A stretch of DNA of 64,000 bases from Pinus tabuliformis. Its lineage: Eukaryota > Streptophyta > Pinopsida > Pinales > Pinaceae. Shown here piece after piece: positions 35,641 through 46,699 of the stretch. The translations under genes and the position numbers were made by a program. Where the stretch lies: assembly GCA_031772625.1 (NCBI GenBank), contig CM062813.1, forward strand, positions 765,142,720 through 765,206,719. The letters run 5' to 3'. The notes beneath the pieces were generated by a model, which was given only the letters and a program-made list of their open reading frames with translations, searched no databases and was not told where the DNA came from. Each line of letters begins with the position of its first letter. Positions within the stretch are counted from its first letter, which is position 1.

Positions 35641-36431
35641 TCAAGGAAAATACATTGTGAAGCTACTCGAGAGATGTGGGACGGTGGAATGCAAGTCTGT
35701 ATCTACTCCGATGGAACTCAACTTCAAAAAGCTATGTGGAAATGTTGTTGGGCCTGCATTAGTGAATCCTTCTAAGTATCGACAACTTGTGGGGGGCCTG
35801 ATGTTCTTGGTAAACTCATGTCCTGACATATGCTTTGTTGTGAATACATTGAGTCAATTTATGGTCGAGCCTCATCACATTCATTGGATTGCTGCTAAGA
35901 ATCTCTCGAGATATCTCCGGGGCATAATCCACTATGGTTTGAGATACACTGCCATGAAATTGAGGCTACATGGATATACTGATGTTGACTAGGCTAGCAG
36001 TGTGGTGGATCGTAAGAGCACGTCTGGGTGTTGCTTCTCTTTGGGGTCTATTTCAATATCTTGGATGTGCAGGAAGTAGAAATCAGTTGCTTTAAACACA
36101 GCAAAGGCCTAATATTGCTGCGAGTATGGCCCATTGTGAAGCTGTTTGGTTGAGGCAGCTCTTCAGTGAGTGCTATTTGAGCACGTGCTAGATACCACCA
36201 AGATATTTTGCGACAACCAAAGTGGGAATCGCCTTTCAAACAATCTCATGTTCCACGACCACTCCAAGCACATTGATATCAGGTATCACTTTATCTGGGA
36301 TATGGTACAACAGGGAGCAATAAGGCTCCATCACATGAGGACGGATGAGCAAGTCGCAAATATCCTCACGAATCCCTTGGGGAAGGTCAAATTCTTAACC
36401 TTCCAAGAGAGACTTGGAGTCGTGGAAAGAC
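35640..36431 (+). pseudogene. Cop-B RNase H and pol C-terminus
   Basis: After SQGKYIVKLLERCGTVECKS and YRQLVGGLMFLVNSCPDICF come copia RNase H motifs: YTDVD followed by a stop at 35990, DRKSTSGCCFSLG, a broken AKAEYxA region near 36100, IFCDNQSGNRLSNN and KHIDIRYHFIWDMV. It ends near the solo LTR at 36432 with TFQERLGVVER. Four or more stops. Confidence 0.9.
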
Positions 36432-37531
36432 TGTTGATTTGGGGTAGCATCGGATGTGCTCTGGCCACAAAATTTGGTGGAGAGGTTAAGGCACATGAGA
36501 TCTCCAATACCCAGAAAGGGTTTGGGCAGATTCTAAACAGATCAGGGGATATTAAAATAATTAATATTTTTAATGGAGTCCCTAAGTCTAAACTTAGGGA
36601 AAATAAAATATTAATGTGTATTAATATGAATCTGTGTTAGAATGGTCCAAAAGACATGGATCAAGCCAGATCTAATCTTAGCCGTTGATTAGGGACTTAA
36701 TCTCGGCCATTGAGATGTTAACAAGGAAAGTATAAGAAGGTTTGAGAGTCACTTGGAGAACACACTAGAGTGATCAGTCATTCTATTCTCTAGAGCGAGG
36801 TTTGCTAAGAGAGATAGAATTAGTGATTGGGAGATACAGCTGAGGGGCATTTGAGTACAGAGAGGCAGAGATAGTGCCGAGGAGAGCAGCGCAATAGTCA
36901 AGGAGAGTGACGCAGAGCCATCCAGGGCTCACGCAGGGCCATGCAGAGGCAGTCAAGAGCTACGCAGAGCCTCAGAGAGGCCAGTGTGACTGACGTAGAG
37001 GGCCAGAGGGCTGACGCAGGGTCTGCCGGGGCTGACGCAGACCCATCCGGGGTGACCCGGGGCCAGCGTGAGGCAGAGAGGCACTAACACAGTCGAGAGA
37101 GAGGCTGACGCTCAGGTTTATGGGGCAGATTGGTGCTGACTAGCTGCCGAAAGGATTTTCTGGGGTTTCAGCCAGAAGATTTGTCAGAAACTAAGAGGTA
37201 TTGCTGCCAAGGAAATTCTCTGTTGGGTAGGCCAGTTTCGGCACTCAAATTGTACTCTGATATTGCTTAATAAGAAAACCCTCAGATAGCTGCACCGGTT
37301 TTCCCACATTAGGTTTTTCCGGGGACATTAGTCCAAAAATAATGGTGTCATATGGCGTGTTTGTTTCTGTTTCTTTTAGTTGTTGATCTGTAATATGTTG
37401 AGCATGCACTAGTGTTTATTTTTAGTATTTACATTATAAATAACTTGTTAAGTAAAATAACAAGTAGGTAGGAATAAATCAGAGAAAGTGCATGGAGGGT
37501 TTCTAACTAAGTAGACTTAAAAACTTCAACA
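36432..37531 (+). repeat. Solo LTR of the TGTTAG copia family (sLTR-3)
   Basis: 1,100 bases with a 6-bp terminal inverted repeat TGTTGA...TCAACA and perfect TSD AAGAC (36427-36431 and 37532-37536). It aligns with 21524-22653 over most of its length (GTAGCATCGGATGTGCTCT, TTGATTAGGGACTTAATCTC), but its last ~80 bases differ. It is rich in ACGCAG words at 36905-37040. Confidence 0.93.
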
Positions 37532-37536
37532 AAGAC

Positions 37537-38156
37537 CCTCCTATGAGGATCCTGCAAGAGTTGGACACTGAGCTCTGGAAGCTCCTGGGAGCTTGGGGTA
37601 CTTCTTAGAGCTATGGGCGACCATAGGGTGAGTGGTTCACCTTCCCTTGTGATACCCCATGATGGTTGACATGTATGTAGAGTGAGTGGTTCACCTTCCC
37701 CTACGATTGACATATGCATAGGATGAATGGTTCACCTTCTCCTATGGCATATGAGCACGATGAGTGCTTCACCTTCTCCTGCCGATGTCCCAACATACAT
37801 CCTACCCATGGAGTCTGGGACTCATGGGAAGTACCTCTCATCTGGCCAATGAGTTGGGAAAAGTGGCTAGGAACCATAGCACTATCGATGGAAACATCGT
37901 GTACTGTCGTACTCCCTATGACTAGGATGCATGGTGTTCAACAACTTGAACTGGGATCATTTGAGGTTCTACCTTTGAACTAACATTTGTCAGTGAAGAG
38001 TGGTAAGGTCTTGTGACTCACTCTTGATCACTTCTTCATTATTACTTCATGGTTCAACAAAGCAGAGCAGAGATGACAGAAATAGTACATGATGACCGGA
38101 TGGCAAGATGATGACAGATGGATTGGCAGGTGGAATTCTCCTTAGTTGAGAGGGAG
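37537..38156 (+). other. Cop-B 3' untranslated region and polypurine tract
   Basis: Non-coding DNA between RNase H and the 3' LTR. It holds four copies of a GGTGAGTGGTTCACCTTC-like unit (about 37625, 37680, 37722, 37757), each partly self-complementary. The polypurine tract GAGAGGGAG (38148-38156) directly precedes the LTR and would prime plus-strand synthesis. Confidence 0.8.
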
Positions 38157-39200
38157 TGTTAAAATTGGCAACTAGGGCCAAATTCCACCTTGGGACAACT
38201 CATTTGATGGAGATGATGATTGCATTGGATTCCTCTTTTCAAGAGGTCCAAGATTGATATAAAGATCATCTCATTCGGACAAGCAAAAGTGTGATTTTGA
38301 ATTTATTCCCTCACATGTGCAAATTGTTCAGGTCGACCTCGGCTTAATGTAGGCTCAAGAAGCCCAATGGATGTGCCTCTTCACCCACAACAAAGTGTAT
38401 AAATAGAAGAGACTTCACACCTCATTTGGACATCATTCACTCGCACATTCCTCTCTCTTCATCAAATTGGTTCGTATAGCTAGGGCATCTTCTCTCTCTC
38501 ACGTGCGGCTAGGACGATAGAATTTCTGGGCTAAAATTGAACCAAATTTCATATTGTTTGACTAGCATTGACCGAGGTTGTTTTGACCGAATTTGACTAC
38601 AGTTTGACGGTAGAATTTCAATTTCTCTAGGCCGCATTGTTTGGCATAGAAATCGAGGATTTTGGGGTTGTTTGACCTTCGTTGAGCGCAGGCATGTTTG
38701 ATCACAGGGTTAATTGTTTCTCGATCGCGTTTGACCAGAGTTGTTGGGACTGTTTTGGGTTGAATTTGACCTTTGCTGGAGGCCAAATTGGACTTCCTTT
38801 GACCGAGCTTCAAAGGAGGTGTTTTTCTACTGTTTTGACCAGCGTTGACTTTCTGGTTAGGGCTGAAGTTTGACTACAGTTCACTGAAGAATTTGACAGG
38901 GCTGATTTGACTTTGTATTAGGCTAGTCTATTTGACTTTTGTACTCTCTCTCTATTGAACTATTGAATAATAATAAGAAGATTTGATCAAAGGGTTTTCC
39001 CCACATTGGGGTTTTTCCCTGGGATCCGCCAAATCTAGTGTCCTTTTTGTTTTGGCTTGTCTTCTGCATTTGTTTTTATGTTCTATTTGCATTTACTGTT
39101 GATGTGATTAATGGCTGATGTGATTGTTATTGGGCTACTAAAGAGCATTGAAGTAAATTGTGCTAAGCATAGAACATACCATTGTTAACTAAAATTAACA
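38157..39200 (+). repeat. Cop-B 3' LTR
   Basis: 1,044 uninterrupted bases from TGTTAAAATTGG to TAAAATTAACA. Features include the GTATAAATA box near 38397, GATTTGATCAAAGGGTTTTC near 38972 and the CACATTGGGGTTTTTCCCTG phrase near 39003. It serves as the reference for the interrupted 5' LTR and for the Cop-D LTR. Confidence 0.96.
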
Positions 39201-39205
39201 GGAGC

Positions 39206-40150
39206 CAAACACATGCATGCACAAACCACCAAGAGACCCCGCCTATAATCGGTCATTCCAATCATCACACTATGCCCCAATTTATAGATGGGCCCTTAGG
39301 AGAGCCAGACTCATTTGTAGCTTTGATGAGGTCATTCTCAAAGGGGATGGAGGAGTATGATGCGTTGGACCTAAGAATCAAGATGGCCATGTCCTTTGGG
39401 GAGTTCTGCCACTTGAAAGAGAAGCACAAAGGTGGAGCTGGTTTGTCATACAGGGGAGGTCAGCAGAATACAGACTTGTAAAGGACAGTGGGGAATATTA
39501 CACTCCAGAGCTTTGATGGGTCGACCAAGAGTTCTGCTAGGGCATGGGTGCAAAACCCAAACACCTATCTCTAGCTAAACCACTTGAGGGAGGCAGATTC
39601 AATTAAGTTTTCCACCTTGCACCTGAAAGATGATGCACAGGAATGATGGTATCATGGGTTGATCACCCTGGGTCACGCTGCCATTACTTCCTACATGGAT
39701 TTCACACGGAGGCTTATAGAGCGATTTGGTAGGAAGAGCCCAAAACTCCACTTCAGAGAGTTGGCACATCTGAGGGAAACAAGCAATGCAGAGGCTTATA
39801 TCGCAGAGTTCCAGAGGCTAGCAATGATGGTGTCTGACATCTCAAAGGTGAGATTGGTTATGTTGTTCATTGAGGGGTTGATAGACCCTTTGTGTGGATG
39901 GGTGAGGGCTTATAAGCCTGCAAATTTGTAGGATGCTATTACCAGGACTAGGGAAATGTTGGAAAAATCCCTAAGACTAGGGTACCTCCCAGGCCTAGGG
40001 ACATGTTGGAAAAATCCCAAGACTAGGGTACCTCCCAGGCCTAGGGAAATGTGTGAAGAAAGAAAGGAAGAGATCATGAAATATGCAACTATGGAAAAGA
40101 CAATCAGTGTCCGAGGACTGAGAGATTTGACTAGGATATCTCCATGAAAG
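39206..40150 (+). pseudogene. Gyp-A gag, 3' part
   Basis: Continuation of Gyp-A gag beyond Cop-B. MPQFIDGPLGEPDSFVALM starts near 39270. The gypsy gag capsid motif is FSTLHLKDDAQE, stop, WYHGLITLG, then YMDFTRRLIERFGRKSPKLH and EAYIAEFQRLAMMVSDISK. Stops lie near 39479, 39573, 39644 and 39930. A 47-bp tandem duplication (39951-40050) further breaks the frame. Protease, RT and RNase H that should follow are absent. Confidence 0.85.
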
Positions 40151-41799
40151 ATATGAAGACTTTGATGAAGTCTGAAAAAGAAAGAGACCCTTGACAATAT
40201 ATATTTTTCAGAGATGTGTCATTGTTTATGCAAGATGTTGATGCGAACTAGAAGATGTCATGATGAAAGACCATCACGAAGGTAATTATGATTTAATGTT
40301 CATTCCTTTATTTTTTAATGAAATCTGGATGGGCTTACGCAGGGATGCCAAGGGAAGATCTATGGATATCTTCTGCCCTTGATGTCTATGTAGTATGATG
40401 AAAGATCCTTAAAGAAACATGGCAAGAAGAAGGCAACATGACATGAAGGAAGGCCAGATAGGAACTGATGGATCACTTTCCGATGAAAAGAATAATGACA
40501 TGACTGACTCATGGATGAAAGTGATAGATGGTTTGTGCCCTACAAAGAAGTCCCAAAACATGAAGACTCCTGAATAAAGAAAAGAAGTTCATGACATCAT
40601 GAGGAGGAGTTCTTCAAGCAGCTGGTTGTCCCACATTGAACACTAATCTACAAAACACATGAAGCGTAGCAACACTTACCCACACTGAGGGGCCCTTCCC
40701 AGGTGGTTAGCTTTGCTAAGAAAATCTAAAATCAAGCTAAGAAGATGTACCACAATTCAGTAACCATCAATTCTTTATTCACTTCAAAAATCTCTGTTAC
40801 AAATCAATGCTTAAATCTCTCCAAAAACTAATCATTGATCTCCTCTATTACAATAACGAACAACTTCCTTTCCTCTGCCCTTTGAGTATAAATTTATACT
40901 TAAAACCCATTGAAGAAATCCGAAAGATAAAATCCAATCCCCTAAACTCAAACAACGAATTTACAACTTTAGAGGAAAATCTCATAACTCGGATTTTAGT
41001 GTAATTTTATACAAATTGGTGCTAAAGAACCAACCATATCTTCTCAACCATGATGTATTTTGGGGAGCTATTTCTATGGAGTCTAAATTTTTATAATTGC
41101 AACAAAATCTCTCTTGGAATTTCCTCATTCAATTCCATGGGCTCGGAAATCACATTCAAAGATGGTTGTTTAGATTTTTTGCCAATCTGGGTTTTGAGAA
41201 ATTTTGTACACAACTGCTCCAAAGAACCAGTTGTAACTTTCAAACCGTGTTGAATTTTGGGAAACAGTTTGAGATACAAGTAAATTGTTAGGTTTTCCAA
41301 AAACCGATTTTCCAGATTTTTGAGATTTGCCATCATATGCACAGAAATCGAGTTAGAATGGCATTTTCAAAACTGTTACATATTTTTTGTTGTAACTTAA
41401 ATCATGTGCTAGGATCCCATGTGTGAGTGGGTATATTACAAGGCTCGTACCAGCGTATTAGGTCCATGTGGCACCTAATTTATCATGCTAGAGAAAATAA
41501 AAACATGTTTTATAATTTTGAATTTTTTCCCTTCATTCATCCAAGTGCAAAATTACGTACCGAATTTCTGAACTGATACAAAGATAGAAATTTTCGTAGT
41601 GGAACATGCTCCTTGGTGACGTAACCACATTAGTAAACCATCATTGATAAAACCATATTAAAAACTCATTTAATCATTAAAAATACAAGAAATCGTTAAT
41701 AATTAACCACAAGGTAAGATGAATGCATTTAGTGAAAATTGATAATATAACAGTTATGGAATATGTTATAAATGTATAAATATGGCTTGTAAATGAAAG
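40151..41799. other. Unassigned DNA replacing Gyp-A protease/RT/RNase H
   Basis: No gypsy pol motif could be found here, where about 3 kb of pol is expected. Part of the first 500 bases is Met/Asp/Lys-rich in several frames without a motif. From 40700 the sequence is AT-rich. A TGTTAGGTTTTCC at 41286 might be a degenerate LTR start, but it has no matching TSD. Confidence 0.4.
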
Positions 41800-42378
41800 G
41801 TTTGGAGAGCCAGTATGAAAAAATATCTAGGGCCTAATAATTTCGGAGGCCAGGAGAGACTTTTTCTCAGACAACAGTAGACCAAACGGCTTGAGGAGAA
41901 GTTGGTTTGAGCTGAGTGCATTAGTGATTGCGCTAGGGTGATGCAGTAGTTGCGCAAAGCTAGTTTGGATGGCTCAATTTGCGCTGAGGTCAAAGTCCGG
42001 ATTCCCCTGTGGAGTGAGGATATTTCCTCACTAGATTTTTCTTGCCAGTGTTTCTTCATAGGATTGCCAGTTACGACATCTAGTTGTTCTCAGATTATTT
42101 CGCTGTTGCTTAATATTAAAACCCTCACTGTTGCACCGAATTTCCCAAGTTGGGATTTTCCAGGGACATTGGTCAAAAAATAAATGTGTAAATTTATGTG
42201 TGTGTGCTAGCATTTCTTCTAGCATTTATTTCTTCCGCAATTTATTTGTGTAGGTTGCAGTGGGATTGATTTAGTATTTGTTGTAGAAAACAGTAAATAA
42301 ATTGTTAAAAAATAATTTAACAATTAGGAAAATTATTTCCAGTTGTTGCAATAGGATTTGGGTTGTGGAATTTTCACA
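41800..42378 (+). repeat. Partial LTR of the TGTTAG copia family (sLTR-5)
   Basis: Its last ~330 bases match the other family members: AAACCCTCACTGTTGCACCG, TTGGGATTTTCCAGGGACATT, GTGTGTGTGCTAGCATTTC and the end GGAATTTTCACA at 42378. The upstream part is diverged and the left end unresolved. Gyp-A integrase resumes directly after it, so it was inserted into Gyp-A and probably accompanied loss of the missing pol segment. Confidence 0.75.
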
Positions 42379-42383
42379 GTAAG

Positions 42384-43766
42384 ATATTGGATGGCACACA
42401 TGGGGACGATAGGTTCAGGGTGATGGATGATGTGATATATTATAAAGACTGAATATACTTGGTACCCGGATCCCAACTCAAGGAGAAGATTATGCAGGCA
42501 GCTCATGATTCCCCTCTAGCAGGACACCCCAGGTTCCTCAAGACATATCGTGCCATCAGGGAGAGGTTCTCATGGTGGGGACTCAAAGGGCATGTATTGA
42601 GACACCTACAAGAGCACGTGGTCTGTCAGAAGAATAAGGTGGAGTTATCGCATCTCGTAGGATTACTTCAGTCGCTCCCCATTCTGGAGAGGAAGTGGGA
42701 GAGCGTGTCCATGGACTTGATCACAAGGCTCTCGACTATGCAGGTGATGGATTGTATCTACGTTGTGGTCGACCGATTAACCAAGTTCGCTCATTTCTTT
42801 GTCATCCCATCGAGATCTTCAACTTCTCAAGTGGTCGAGTTGTTCTTTAGAGAGGTGTTCTGGCTACATGGTCTCCCGAAGACCATCGTTAATGACAGGG
42901 ACAGTTAATTCATGGGGGCTTTCTGGCAAGAGTTGTTCGGGTTGGTGGGGACTGAGCTTACACCCAGCACCAGCTATCACCCACACACTGATGGGAAGAC
43001 CAAGATCGTGAACAAGTGGCTAGAAGGGTAACTACGCAACTATGTGACGGGGCAACAGAGAGCGTGGGTGAGGTGGCTTCATCTGGGAGAGTTATGCTAC
43101 AAAACCACTTCTCACATGTCGATTGGTATGTCCCCTTTTTTAGCACTTTATGGATATGATGCAATTTCTTTTTCTAATATGATATTTGGAGATAGTAGGG
43201 CCCCAGGGGCAAAGGATTGGGTTCAAGAGAGACAGGAGATTCCCCGAGCTCTCAAGAACAACTTGCAGGTAGCCTAGAATCAACAAAATATGTATGCTGA
43301 CAAGCACAGGTTGGAGAGACAGTTTGAGGTGGGGGGCATGGTCTACCTATGCTTGTAGCCTAACCAACAATCTTCACTCAGGCAAACAAGGGTAGAGACT
43401 CTCAAGCCACGCTTTTATAGACCATACAGGGTGGCCAGGAGAGTCAGAGAGGTAGCTTACAAGCTAGAGCTACCCATGGAGAGTCGAATTCACAACGTAT
43501 TTCATGTCTCATGCCAAAAAAAGGCATTGGGGCAGCAGGTTACAACAGCCACTGAGTTGCCTCCGCTGGATGATGAGGGGCACTTAGTATTGACACTAGA
43601 GACCATATTAGAGACAAAGGAGAGGAGGTTGAGGAACCGGGTCATCAGGGAGCACTTAGTCAAGTGGAAGGATTTGCTAGATGAGGAGTTTGAATATATA
43701 AGGAGGGAGCTCGAAATTGTTGGTGGAAGGGCCCACATGAGGAAAGGGATCAACAAGTATAAATAA
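42384..43766 (+). pseudogene. Gyp-A integrase with chromodomain
   Basis: Starts within the connection (VMDDVIYYKD). The zinc region HDSPLAGHPRFLKTYRAIRE...HVVCQKNK has its first Cys changed. In the core, SMDLITRLS and IVNDRDS keep both Asp, but the Glu is replaced (HTDGKTKIVNKW). The C-terminal GKTY-type domain follows (KPRFYRPYRV, MESRIHNVFHVS), then a chromodomain-like end RLRNRVIREHLVKWKDLLDEE (43621-43690) joined abruptly to LTR sequence. The chromodomain places it among chromoviruses, whose integrases target marked chromatin. About five stops. Confidence 0.9.
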
Positions 43767-44772
43767 GAGGAAAGCGGCGTCATTTGGGGCCTTTTGTTCA
43801 TTTGACTTCTAAGTGTTACTCTAGTTGTTTAGCTGAGTTACATAGTGTTGTTGAGCACAAGAGTTTCACAAGAAGGAAGTTAAACCTTTCTTCGATGGAA
43901 TTCAAGTGCCACCCTAGGGAGGAAATTTCACTCATCTTTGGATCCTAAGAGGATACCGCGCAGTTAGCACGAATTTTTGGCATCAGTGGAACGCAAAAAA
44001 AGGGACCACGCAGTGCTTGGAGAGGTGTGGTGTCGAAGGAAAGAGCTATTCTGTTGTTGGGCTATTTTCTCATATAAATTCTTGGTGGAAGAAGGAATTT
44101 CCAAGAGAAAAAGGTGCCTTACTCAGCAATATGTAATTTTGTGGTTGGCCCTGCGTCATTTTGCCTCAGGACTGCGCAGGAGGTTATGGAGTTGATTGTG
44201 GGAAGGACAAGAGAGTAAGATTGAGGAGATGGGGTTATTCTGGACTTGATTGGAGAATATTTGAGGAGAGTCCCTAGCCTTTTTGAGGAGCAGAAAACGC
44301 TCCATCTATCACAGGTGACATTTTCCAGCAATGGGAGAGGGCCAAGCATTTTGGGGCCAAATTTGGAGTGTCAAAACTGGGACAAACCCTTTCTGGGTTT
44401 TTCTAGGTTTGGGGAAATGATCTCAGAAATAATTTGGCAAAATTTTTTGGGCAGATTTGAGGGGTCAAATAGGAGTTTCAAGATAGCTAGCAGTGCACTT
44501 CTCCAAGGGCTAGCGCAGATATTTGTTGAGGAGTTTTCTACATCATTTGGGCAGTTGATATTCATCCACCTGGGGCTTGTAGGTTGCTCTAAGCAAGCCC
44601 AAGTGAACACATTCCAATCCATATTGTACTCCTACCATTATATAATAAAATTGGCCCATTTTGGCATATTTCTGGCTCATTTTTGCTTGTCTAATTGGTG
44701 TACATTTTTATTGTGTTGTATGTGTTGCATTTGCTTGATTATCGCTGTTAATTTTCCATTAGGAATATTACA
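43721..44772 (+). repeat. Gyp-A 3' LTR, 5'-truncated
   Basis: Matches the solo LTR from its internal GGTGGAGGGACCCACA position onward (GTTGTTGAGCACAAGAG at about 43838, ACAAACCCTTTCTGGGTTTT at about 44381) and ends GGAATATTACA at 44772. About the first 190 bases of the LTR and the polypurine tract are deleted and fused to the chromodomain. Confidence 0.85.
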
Positions 44773-45879
44773 GAAAATGAATTCGCTCATGAAATAAGTA
44801 AATTAAATTGAGAATCTCTTACTTGGAAAATTGAACATCTCCCTTGGAATAAAATAATAACTCCACACTTAAGAGAATGTAACTCTCCTTCACTAATTCA
44901 ATGTATGGAAAAAGTGTAACTCCTCATTAGATGCACTTGTAACTCCCTCATTCAATTCGATTTGTAACTTTCACCAAATATTCTCTCATCTCTAAGTGTA
45001 ACTCTCTCTCTCTCCCTAATTCGAATTGTAACTCCTCAAGACATGTGTACCTCTTTCTCTATTCTTGGGATGAGTTACACTTCCCCTCAAGTAACTCCTC
45101 CCTCACGGAATTCAATTCTCCTATTATTGGCTCAAGGCATGAATTCATTTTGTAACCCCTCCCCTTTCTCATCTATTTAAGCAAGAGCAAGTGAAAATTG
45201 AGAGTAACAAGTTCATTGTGAAGAAGGAGAGCTAGTGTTGAGTGTGTGCAAGAGAAATGTGAGAGCAACTGAAGAGTAAGAGCAAGGGAAGAGCTAGAGC
45301 AAGTGTGAAGGACAAAATCTGATTAAGAGAAAGAGGAGATGTTCAAGCAAAGAGAAAAAGCACTTTCGCCGCAAATTGATTAGACATTGGTGACTTTATT
45401 CATTCTCTCTCCCTCTCCCTCTCTCTCTCTGTACTCTGTACTCTGCTAAACAATTGAAGAAATCTAATAAAAGAGGGTTTTCCCCTTGTGGGTTTTTCCC
45501 CTGGTCATTGGACCATACTCTCTGTGTCTCGTTTTGTGTTTGGTTGTCTTCATATGATCCTTAAGTTTATGTTCTATCTACAATTGTTGATCTGAAAGGT
45601 TTTGACGAAGAAATTTTCATTCTAAGTAATTGTAAAAACATAGAACATTCAGTTTTCTGCAATGTACATTCAATTTTCTCCAAACTGCATTCAAATTTCT
45701 GCAAAGTACATTCAATTTTCTGTAAAGTACATTCAATTTTCTGCTAAGTACATTCAGTTCTATTCAGTTTTCTGCAAAGTACATTCAATTTTTTACAAGT
45801 AAATTCAGTTTTCTACATAGAAATTTGTTTCTGCAAATAACTTTTATATTTTTGCATAGAACTTTCAGATTTTAACATA
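44773..45879 (+). repeat. Cop-C 5' LTR region (left end uncertain)
   Basis: Ends ...CAGATTTTAACA at 45879 before a degenerate PBS (TAATATCAAAGCC, 45880-45892). It contains repeated TGTAACTC words (44877-45130), a CTATTTAAGC TATA-like site near 45173, a (CT)n tract at 45405-45430, the AGGGTTTTCCCCTTGTGGGTT phrase at 45473-45500 and a 21-bp tandem array. With no 3' LTR the left end cannot be fixed. Confidence 0.65.
45647..45845 (+). repeat. 21-bp tandem array at the end of the Cop-C LTR
   Basis: Eight to nine copies of a unit close to CATTCAATTTTCTGCAAAGTA in direct succession, with substitutions and small deletions. It lies immediately before the LTR/PBS border, where it would be in the transcribed U5 leader. 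Confidence 0.92.
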
Positions 45880-45966
45880 ATATCAAAGCCTTGGTGAAGA
45901 CAAGTCGAAGGAGATCAGAAATCACTTGAAGGGACCCCACTTGCTACCAAAGTTTTCTGATTAAAA

Positions 45967-46690
45967 TGATTTCTTCCTACTTCAAGATAGAGGAAAAGTT
46001 GAATGATGTTTCAAACTTTGGTCCATGGAAAGAAGGGTAGATATCACTCTCGAAGAACATGAAGTTTTGGAGTATGTTGATGACGCAATAATTGATCCAC
46101 CAAAGAATGCAAGTGTTGTTGTCAAATCCGAATATAAAAAGGGTGACATCAGAACTAGAAAAATTATCCTTGATTCTCTTAGTGATCATCTCATTACTTA
46201 TGTTTCTAGTTTGAAGAAAACTAAAGAAATGTATGACAAACTAACTAGCATGTTTGCAATTAGTAATTTGAACCAGATTATTGCTTTGAAGAATAAGCTG
46301 AAGGACATCAAGATGAGCAAAGGAGAGACAGTTCAAGCATACTACTTAAAAATGACCAAAATCAGGAATCAACCGTCAACAGTTGGTGACGTTGTACCCG
46401 ACAAAGAAATGGTGTTGATTGCGCTTGGAGGCCTTTCTTCTGTTTGGGAGACTTTTATCACCACTATCAGCAATATCAACATTATTCCCACATTTGATGA
46501 GCTCCTGGGAAAGTGTATCCAAGAGGAGGCCAAAATGATCTCGAGAGGGAGAATTTCACATCATGAAGAAAGAGAGCTTACTGCATTTTCATCTTATGAC
46601 AAGAGAAAGAAAGGTAATAAACATAAATCTTCTTTCAAATCAAATAAAGGGAATCTAGACATGTCAAAAGCATGGTCATTTTGCTCGTGA
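45967..46690 (+). pseudogene. Cop-C gag
   Basis: ATG at 45967 (MISSYFKIEEKLNDVSNFGP) followed by a frame break, then an open frame from 46025: RVDITLEEHEVLEYVDDAI, KKTKEMYDKLTSMFAI, VLIALGGLSSVWETF. The zinc knuckle is destroyed by a frameshift near 46660 (remnant HGHFARDCKEERRA in the next frame at 46668-46710). Confidence 0.88.
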
Positions 46691-46699
46691 TTGTAAAGA

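Larger units (their letters stand above)
29037..39200 (+). mobile_element. Cop-B: Ty1/copia retrotransposon with both LTRs, inserted in Gyp-A gag
   Basis: Both LTRs begin TGTTAAAATTGGCAACT and end in AACA. The flanks GGAGT (29032-29036) and GGAGC (39201-39205) are a 4/5 target duplication. The internal order is PBS, gag, protease, integrase, RT, RNase H, polypurine tract. Three solo LTRs have since inserted into it. Without them it is about 6.9 kb. Catalytic residues are lost in integrase and RT, and there are at least ten stops or frameshifts. Confidence 0.95.
23049..44772 (+). mobile_element. Gyp-A: Ty3/gypsy chromovirus hosting nested insertions
   Basis: Outer element of the nested stack. 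The 5' LTR (23049-28650) is interrupted by a 4.4-kb element. A degenerate PBS follows at 28652. Gag is split by Cop-B, the protease/RT/RNase H part is missing, and integrase plus chromodomain (42384-43766) run into a 5'-truncated 3' LTR ending GGAATATTACA at 44772. The LTR family is identified by an intact solo copy at 29569-30814. The left boundary at 23049 is tentative, since no matching target duplication was found. Confidence 0.85.

Noticed and set aside
41286..42378. Full-length solo LTR starting at TGTTAGGTTTTCC
   Set aside because: Length is right, but the first 500 bases do not align with family members and flanking bases (TAAAT and GTAAG) are not a target duplication.
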